In this document: positions 5,611-9,846 of the stretch, in pieces
Position numbering within the stretch: the first letter of the stretch is position 1
Layout: the number at the start of each line of letters is the position of its first letter
Assembly: GCA_051744365.1 (NCBI GenBank)
Contig: JBNJCX010000059.1
Span: 1-9,846 of the forward strand
Direction of reading: 5' to 3'
DNA length: 9,846 nucleotides
Source of the DNA: Gudongella sp051744365
Lineage (GTDB): Bacteria > Bacillota > Clostridia > Tissierellales > Tissierellaceae
The notes under the pieces: generated by a model
What the model was told of the DNA's origin: nothing
Database searches by the model: none
The model's input: the letters and a program-made list of their open reading frames with translations, nothing else
Translations under genes and position numbers: made by a program

Positions 5611-5642
5611 AAATGGAGAATTGAGTACTCAATTCTCCATTT
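5611..5642 (-). terminator. 32-bp perfect palindrome, terminator of the lipoprotein operon
   Basis: Positions 5611-5626 and 5627-5642 are exact reverse complements. The hairpin begins 11 bases after the DUF3160 stop, and on the minus strand six or seven T residues finish it. The arms are built of heptamers: AATGGAG, AATTGAG, then CTCAATT, CTCCATT. Confidence 0.9.
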
Positions 5643-5653
5643 AATCAAATTTC

Positions 5654-7738
5654 CTATCTAATAAAGCTCCCTGTCCATTCAGGCATAGGGGGATTTGTAC
5701 CCTCCTGGATCATTTGCTGCCATTTTTCATCTGTCAGCCTTTCATCTGAAAGAAACTCATAAAAGCTCATAACAGCGCCTCTTGTAAGATACAACTCTCC
5801 ATCAATAGGTACAAGTACATATATTTCATAGGCAGGACCTATACCTGCAAGCATTACACCATCCCTGCCGACAGTGTGATAGTCAGCTATAACTGCCATA
5901 TCCTTGTCGGTTTCAGATGAGATTTCATGCCACTTGGTTCCCCCTCCAGCAAAGGAGCTGGTCAGATCCTCAAGGATTCCTCCATAAATCTTTATCCTGT
6001 CGTGTTCCTCTTCTGTCAATGGTATATCCTTAAGCTGTTTTTCCGATGCATCAATCAGGAACTCCAGAAGCCACTGGAACCTCTCCATCTTATAGTCTAT
6101 TTCATCTAATTCAAGATCCCATTCTGTAAGGGCTTCCCTGGAGTAATCAGTCAGCCATAAAAGTCTTTCATATACATCCAGATTTGGCTCCACGTATCCT
6201 GGAACGCGGACGTATTCAGATCCGCCCATCTCTGCACCGGAAGCCTTGCCATAAAGCACTGTGTCATGCTTCAATTCAGCCCATGAGCTCAAGGCAGTAT
6301 TCAGGTTCTTATCATCCCATTCCTTGCTTTTCATAAATACGGGCATCATTTCATCTTCTGGTCCAAGAAGGCCTTCGAGGACCCACATCCAGCCTGTATA
6401 AAGGTTCCTCTTCCAGTCCTTCTCTCCATAGGTTGAGAATTCGCCCCTTAGTCTTTCCATTTCCTTTGGATAATCCTCCCACTTTTGATTTTCAGGTTTC
6501 TCAAGTTGAATCTCCCGCGCCCTGTCTGAACCGAGAACTGCCATAACATCAAGTCCCGACGGTATTGGACGAAGTATAGGATAGACAAGCTCCTGGATTA
6601 TCTGGGAGTCAAACACATATCTCTGACCCATAAACCTGAACTGCTTGGTGACCGGAGTATCAATATCTGTATAATTTGCAACTATTTTAGGTTCCGGAAA
6701 CTCCTTGGCCTTTTCGTAGAATCTATCCAGCAGTCCCCTGTCAGAAAATCTGCCTAATTCTGCTTTCTCGCCGTATATCTCCTCTATTGCCTCCATATAA
6801 TCCCCGATTCCCAAATCATCCGATGTTCCAACAAAGAAGTTTGTAGGTTCATATATCCTTTGCCACTTGTCCAAAAGCTCCTCATCCTCGGAAATCATCC
6901 TCGATATGATCAATGCCTGTAGAGTCTGCTCCTCATTTCTCTTCTCCTTATTTTCGTATAGTGGGAAGGGTACCTGTCCATACCACATCATTGCAAGAAA
7001 ATATCTTTCCAGGTCCTCTGACCTGGTATAATGTCCCCTTGGGATATACTGACTGTAGTCCATCTGGAATGGAAATATTGCTGAATCAACAAAACCTTCC
7101 TGACCTTCAATCTTGTCCATCTCCTCAGTTGCCATATCCAGTGCCTCCTGTGGAATATTATCAGGCAACTCATTTTCAAGCAGCGTTTGAGCCACTGAAT
7201 AATATGCGATATTCTTCGATAGCACTATTCTCAATGTTGGATCATCAACAGTCTGGTAAGCTTTAATGGATTTTCCCAGCATCTCCTCAGTGAGCTCCTC
7301 CGCCAATCCAATAAGCTTTTCATTTTCCAGGGTCCTTAACAGATAGTCGTAGAATATGTGGTATGTATGCAGGACCGAGTCTGTAGTGATAAATGAGGGT
7401 ACATCCTGGTACTCATTCAGTTCATATACATAGAATAACTGCTTCTGATCCGAATGGGATACAAAGAATCTGTTTTGAATCAGCATCTCCTTCTGCTCTT
7501 CTGACAAATCAGGAAAATCCGACATATTCACCACATTTGAAAAATCAGCCTCAGGCGGTATATCGACAGGTCCTTGCACTGGTTCCTGTGGATCCTCCGG
7601 CTCTTCCACTGGCTCCGGTATCTCTTCCGGTGTTTCGGGCTCTTCAGGTACTTCAACAGCTCCTGTACATCCACCAAGTATCATGGATAATACAAGCAGG
7701 TAGGTTAATAAAACAATACCACTCTTCCTAATCATCAT
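5654..7738 (-). CDS. DUF3160 lipoprotein of unknown function
   Basis: A 694-residue predicted lipoprotein. Residues 1-24 are a type II signal peptide: RK, then a hydrophobic stretch to MILGGC, with Cys24 the lipidated residue. Residues about 30-63 are a Glu/Pro-rich linker (repeated PEEP/EPE-type units) that would hold the domain off the membrane or through the wall. The rest matches the DUF3160 family, recognised by SFITTDSVLHTYHIFYDYL at about 115-133 and the later His/Tyr/Trp-rich body. The function of DUF3160 is not known to me. Start: a TTG further upstream (7771) extends the frame, but the ATG pair at 7738/7735 has GGAGGGAG immediately upstream. This start overlaps the last 11 bases of the preceding lipoprotein gene, so the two are translationally coupled and probably act together at the cell surface. 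A 32-bp palindrome ends the operon. Confidence 0.85.
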   Translation of the reverse strand: MMIRKSGIVLLTYLLVLSMILGGCTGAVEVPEEPETPEEIPEPVEEPEDPQEPVQGPVDIPPEADFSNVVNMSDFPDLSEEQKEMLIQNRFFVSHSDQKQLFYVYELNEYQDVPSFITTDSVLHTYHIFYDYLLRTLENEKLIGLAEELTEEMLGKSIKAYQTVDDPTLRIVLSKNIAYYSVAQTLLENELPDNIPQEALDMATEEMDKIEGQEGFVDSAIFPFQMDYSQYIPRGHYTRSEDLERYFLAMMWYGQVPFPLYENKEKRNEEQTLQALIISRMISEDEELLDKWQRIYEPTNFFVGTSDDLGIGDYMEAIEEIYGEKAELGRFSDRGLLDRFYEKAKEFPEPKIVANYTDIDTPVTKQFRFMGQRYVFDSQIIQELVYPILRPIPSGLDVMAVLGSDRAREIQLEKPENQKWEDYPKEMERLRGEFSTYGEKDWKRNLYTGWMWVLEGLLGPEDEMMPVFMKSKEWDDKNLNTALSSWAELKHDTVLYGKASGAEMGGSEYVRVPGYVEPNLDVYERLLWLTDYSREALTEWDLELDEIDYKMERFQWLLEFLIDASEKQLKDIPLTEEEHDRIKIYGGILEDLTSSFAGGGTKWHEISSETDKDMAVIADYHTVGRDGVMLAGIGPAYEIYVLVPIDGELYLTRGAVMSFYEFLSDERLTDEKWQQMIQEGTNPPMPEWTGSFIR

Positions 7739-8408
7739 ACTCCCTCCATTCCAGTCCTTCTTCTCCCTCAATTATCATATATCTGATATGAGATGAGTCT
7801 TTTTCAATATACGCATGCAATTTACCCTCAAAAGCAAATATTTTCTCAATAGAAGATACAGTCTCCGTTTCCTTATAGCCTTCAAATCCAAACTCCCTCC
7901 ATTTGTAGATGTGAATGAGCTGTGTATCATCCTGTAGGTATTCGATTGCTGCTACCTCCATCACACCATCCCCCTCCAGATCGTGCAGGATGTAATCCTG
8001 GAAGGGTCTTGAAAGCCTTGATCCCCTCCACTTTGGAATCAATTCCTCTCCGTTGAAGTTATAGAAGAATGGCCTCTTAGCCATTACCGGATGCAGGGGT
8101 GACTCCTTGTACACGCCGATCGATATTTCATCTATACCGTCTCCGTCAACATCTCCAACAAGTAGCTTCCATGGATTAAGATAGGATATGTCTTCCCGAA
8201 AAACCTCCCGTTTGCCATCCTCCAGGGAGTAGATCACAATATCCTTCATGTACTGCTGATTGTCTTCACCGGTGAGAACAACCAGATATGACCCCTCACC
8301 GGTTAAGTTCCCCCGGGTATGGTCTAGGACCTTTTCCCCTCTGCAGCCTGACAGGATGGCAATGAAGGCTGTCAGTATGGACACTGCTATAACAACTCTG
8401 CTCTTCAC
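7728..8408 (-). CDS. small lipoprotein with FG-GAP/VCBS-like Asp-rich repeats
   Basis: A 226-residue predicted lipoprotein: basic start, hydrophobic stretch and lipobox ILSGC with Cys22 as the lipidation site. Two Asp-rich calcium-loop-like segments are visible, GDVDGDGIDEISIGV (residues 85-99) and HDLEGDGVMEVAAIEY (142-157), each followed by a beta strand, the pattern of FG-GAP/VCBS beta-propeller repeats. With only two good repeats a full propeller is unlikely unless it oligomerises or the other blades have diverged. The second loop is weaker, with Met where the first has Asp. Start is GTG at 8408, with AGGTGG 7 bases upstream. Its end overlaps the DUF3160 gene by 11 bases. Upstream there is a TTGACA (8497-8492) and a TATACT (8447-8442), but they are too far apart to be one promoter. 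The fold call is from motifs only. Confidence 0.7.
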   Translation of the reverse strand: MKSRVVIAVSILTAFIAILSGCRGEKVLDHTRGNLTGEGSYLVVLTGEDNQQYMKDIVIYSLEDGKREVFREDISYLNPWKLLVGDVDGDGIDEISIGVYKESPLHPVMAKRPFFYNFNGEELIPKWRGSRLSRPFQDYILHDLEGDGVMEVAAIEYLQDDTQLIHIYKWREFGFEGYKETETVSSIEKIFAFEGKLHAYIEKDSSHIRYMIIEGEEGLEWREYDD

Positions 8409-8506
8409 CTTTTAACCACCTCTCTTATGGTATCTGACTAAAGTATATCAATCCATGAATCACAATGGGTTACGATATAGTAACAATATGTTGTCAAAAA
8501 AATAAA

Positions 8507-8528
8507 ACCATCGTCCAATGACGATGGT
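8507..8528 (-). terminator. rho-independent terminator after ogg
   Basis: ACCATCGTC (8507-8515) and GACGATGGT (8520-8528) make a perfect 9-bp stem with a 4-base loop, 5 bases past the glycosylase stop; on the minus strand TTTATTTTTTT follows. Confidence 0.92.
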
Positions 8529-8533
8529 CTATA

Positions 8534-9415
8534 TTACTTTCCTATTCCAAGCTCTCTTGCATAATAGAAAAGGTACTGTTGAGCATATCCTGCATATTCA
8601 CCAAATATCTTCTCTCCTGATTCCTCAAGCTCCTTTTTCTTAGCCGGTCTCTTGAAGTAAAAGTATTCCATAACCCTTTTTACCCATACATCCACAGGAA
8701 AAGCCTCTGATTTATCATAGGCAAACAAGAGGATACAACCACTGACCTTTGGCCCTACTCCAGGGAGTGTTCTCAGAAGATCCACAGCATCTCCATGTTC
8801 TGTGTCGAAGATGCACTGGGTGTCAAACTCACCATCAGCAATCCTTCTGCTAGCCTCCCTTATTCTATCTCCTCTGAAGCCTACCCTGTACTTTTCACGT
8901 ATATATTCCGTACTCTTGTCAGCAAGCTTCTGGGGGTGAGGAAAGCTGTAGTAGCTTCTTCCTCTATAGGTTGTAATATATTCTCCCAAATCGCTGGATA
9001 TCATTTCGACTGCATTCTTTATTCTTTGAATCTGGTTGTTTGCAGATATTATAAAGGAGATAATCGTCTCATACGGGTCCTGGTTAAGGAGCCTTAAGCC
9101 ATCGCCAAACTGGATCGCCTCCCTAAGAATTGGATCCCTTGACAGCTCTCTCTTGATTTCACCGTAATCCCTGTCAAGGTCAAAGTAAGGATGCCAAAAA
9201 TCCTTCCAGTCCTCTTCATCGGTACCATCCACTATTATAATATCCCCTTCCTTGAGTACGTTGATAATCCTTCCACCTGCAACGGTTGTATAGCTTCCAT
9301 CATCCTCCCTGTACCATCTGAAGCACTGGCCGTTTTCAAATATATGGGTAGGATTGAAGTCCTTAAGATTCCTGATTACAAGCTTATGCTCTTTTTTCTC
9401 GATTGTGTATTTCAT
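8534..9415 (-). CDS. ogg: OGG1-family 8-oxoguanine DNA glycosylase/AP lyase
   Basis: Base-excision repair enzyme that removes 8-oxoguanine and can nick the resulting site. The 293 residues show the full OGG1 layout: an N-terminal beta domain with NGQCFRW (28-34), matching the GQSFRW type motif of OGG1, then the HhH-GPD domain. SANNQIQRI (124-132) corresponds to the SSNNNIARI DNA-contact segment of human OGG1. The helix-hairpin-helix LPGVGPKVSGC carries the catalytic Lys223, and FPVDVWV carries the essential Asp242. No Fe-S cluster Cys motif is present, as usual for OGG1. It resembles the well-known Ogg of Clostridium acetobutylicum in length and motifs. AGGAG is 8 bases before the ATG. It has its own promoter (9446-9475) and terminator, so it is a single-gene unit. 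An oxidative-damage repair enzyme fits an anaerobe facing occasional oxygen. Confidence 0.93.
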   Translation of the reverse strand: MKYTIEKKEHKLVIRNLKDFNPTHIFENGQCFRWYREDDGSYTTVAGGRIINVLKEGDIIIVDGTDEEDWKDFWHPYFDLDRDYGEIKRELSRDPILREAIQFGDGLRLLNQDPYETIISFIISANNQIQRIKNAVEMISSDLGEYITTYRGRSYYSFPHPQKLADKSTEYIREKYRVGFRGDRIREASRRIADGEFDTQCIFDTEHGDAVDLLRTLPGVGPKVSGCILLFAYDKSEAFPVDVWVKRVMEYFYFKRPAKKKELEESGEKIFGEYAGYAQQYLFYYARELGIGK

Positions 9416-9425
9416 TCTACATTCT

Positions 9426-9442
9426 CCTAAATTGTGTTTAGG
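9426..9442. promoter_or_regulatory. inverted repeat overlapping the ogg ribosome binding site
   Basis: CCTAAA (9426-9431), TTGTG, TTTAGG (9437-9442): a perfect 6-5-6 inverted repeat between the -10 box and the start codon. In the transcript the 3' arm contains the AGG of the ribosome site. The likely transcription start falls near 9439, so it may be a DNA operator rather than an RNA hairpin. Confidence 0.4.
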
Positions 9443-9445
9443 TAC

Positions 9446-9475
9446 ATTATACTACAATCAGTTCTCAATTCACAA
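9446..9475 (-). promoter_or_regulatory. promoter of ogg
   Basis: Minus-strand TTGTGA (9475-9470) and a consensus TATAAT (9451-9446) are 18 bases apart, about 30 bases before the ogg ATG. The -35 box lies in a TTCACAA heptamer. Confidence 0.65.
9462..9475. repeat. two heptamers related to TTCACAA
   Basis: TTCTCAA (9462-9468) and TTCACAA (9469-9475) lie in tandem, the same unit as the four-copy array at 4212-4239. Confidence 0.5.
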
Positions 9476-9544
9476 TTATTTGGGTTAGGTTATAGGGTCT
9501 TCTGGTTCTCCACTTGTGTCGGAAGGAAAAATGATATAACAAAA

Positions 9545-9571
9545 AAGACAAGTGAAACGTCCCCACGTCTT
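9545..9571 (-). terminator. second candidate terminator downstream of gdh
   Basis: On the minus strand AAGAC and GTG pair with CAC and GTCTT, with a two-base bulge and a 9-base loop, and TTTTG follows. It lies just beyond the first hairpin at 9579-9606. Part of it looks like a degenerate repeat element (see findings). Confidence 0.4.
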
Positions 9572-9578
9572 ACAAAAT

Positions 9579-9606
9579 TAGAGGCAAGGATTTCTCCTTG
9601 CCTCTA
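9579..9606 (-). terminator. terminator of gdh
   Basis: TAGAGGCAAGGA (9579-9590) and TCCTTGCCTCTA (9595-9606) form a perfect 12-bp stem with a TTTC loop, 36 bases past the glutamate dehydrogenase stop; AATTTTG follows on the minus strand. Confidence 0.85.
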
Positions 9607-9642
9607 TCAATCAATTCTATGCTATTCTACAGCCTGAGCTGA

Positions 9643-9846
9643 TTAATACCATCCTCTAAGCTTCATGGTCTCAGCAACCTTCTTAACTGAGTGTAGGTAA
9701 GCTGATCTTCTCATTGGCACGCTATACTCTTCTTTGATCTTCCAAAGAGCGTTGAATGCGTTAACCATTGCGATTTCTTCCTTCTCTTCTACTTCTTTTT
9801 CGCTCCAGTAGTATCCGTAGAGGTTCTGTACCCACTCGAAGTATGA
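9643..9846 (-). CDS. glutamate dehydrogenase, C-terminal 67 residues (cut by window edge)
   Basis: The visible C-terminus starts SYFEWVQNLYGYYWSEKEVE and ends KKVAETMKLRGWY, the conserved tail of Glu/Leu/Phe/Val dehydrogenases; the SYFEWVQN segment and the RGW(Y) ending are typical of glutamate dehydrogenases of the GudB/RocG/Clostridium type. The enzyme interconverts glutamate and 2-oxoglutarate plus ammonium with NAD(P), central to amino-acid fermentation in many Clostridia. The catalytic and nucleotide-binding parts lie outside the window, so cofactor preference cannot be judged. The frame is open to the window edge with no sign of damage, and a strong terminator follows. Confidence 0.9.
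   Translation of the reverse strand, partial: SYFEWVQNLYGYYWSEKEVEEKEEIAMVNAFNALWKIKEEYSVPMRRSAYLHSVKKVAETMKLRGWY

Noticed and set aside
8442..8497. TTGACA and TATACT upstream of the VCBS-like lipoprotein gene as one promoter
   Set aside because: The two boxes are over 40 bases apart, and neither has a good partner at 16-18 bases. The real promoter is not clear.

Overview
The window reads as chromosomal DNA of a low-to-moderate GC, anaerobic Firmicute, most likely class Clostridia. The reasons are the protein families (a clostridial-type OGG1 glycosylase, a CIRCE-controlled groESL operon, lipoproteins with Firmicute lipoboxes, a Gram-positive style ArsR/ArsC pair), strong AGGAGG-type ribosome binding sites, and AT-rich sigma-A-like promoters. 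I cannot name the genus. Every supported gene lies on the minus strand, so transcription runs from high to low coordinates and the layout below follows that direction.

Right end (9846 to about 9480): the last 67 codons of a glutamate dehydrogenase, followed by two candidate terminators and a gap that holds imperfect inverted repeats. Next (9475 to 8507): a single-gene unit for an OGG1-type 8-oxoguanine DNA glycosylase, with its own promoter and a clean terminator. Next (8408 to 5611): a two-gene overlapping operon of predicted lipoproteins, a small protein with FG-GAP/VCBS-like Asp-rich loops and a 694-residue DUF3160 protein. It ends in a 32-bp perfect palindrome. This is the least understood module here and the best candidate for an undescribed system.

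Middle (5536 to 2510): a DUF554 (YqgA-like) membrane protein, then the groES-groEL chaperonin operon with a perfect CIRCE element just downstream of its promoter, a 177-base groES-groEL spacer containing four tandem heptamers, and a strong terminator after groEL.

Left part (2372 to 1): a stand-alone permuted papain/NlpC-P60-like (YiiX-like) protein, then an arsR-arsC operon. The arsR promoter has TTGACA and TATTAT boxes 17 bases apart, and an 18-bp palindrome lies almost exactly in that spacer, a natural place for the ArsR operator. Downstream of arsC the region is decayed. A 69-codon open frame has no usable start codon, a 10-bp direct repeat follows, and then comes the C-terminal part of a pentaheme nitrite reductase (NrfA) that has lost its signal peptide and the first three haem sites. 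I read this as the scar of a rearrangement rather than a working nitrite or arsenic pathway.

No tRNA, rRNA, CRISPR array or transposase gene was seen. No stretch over 300 bases lacks a feature.
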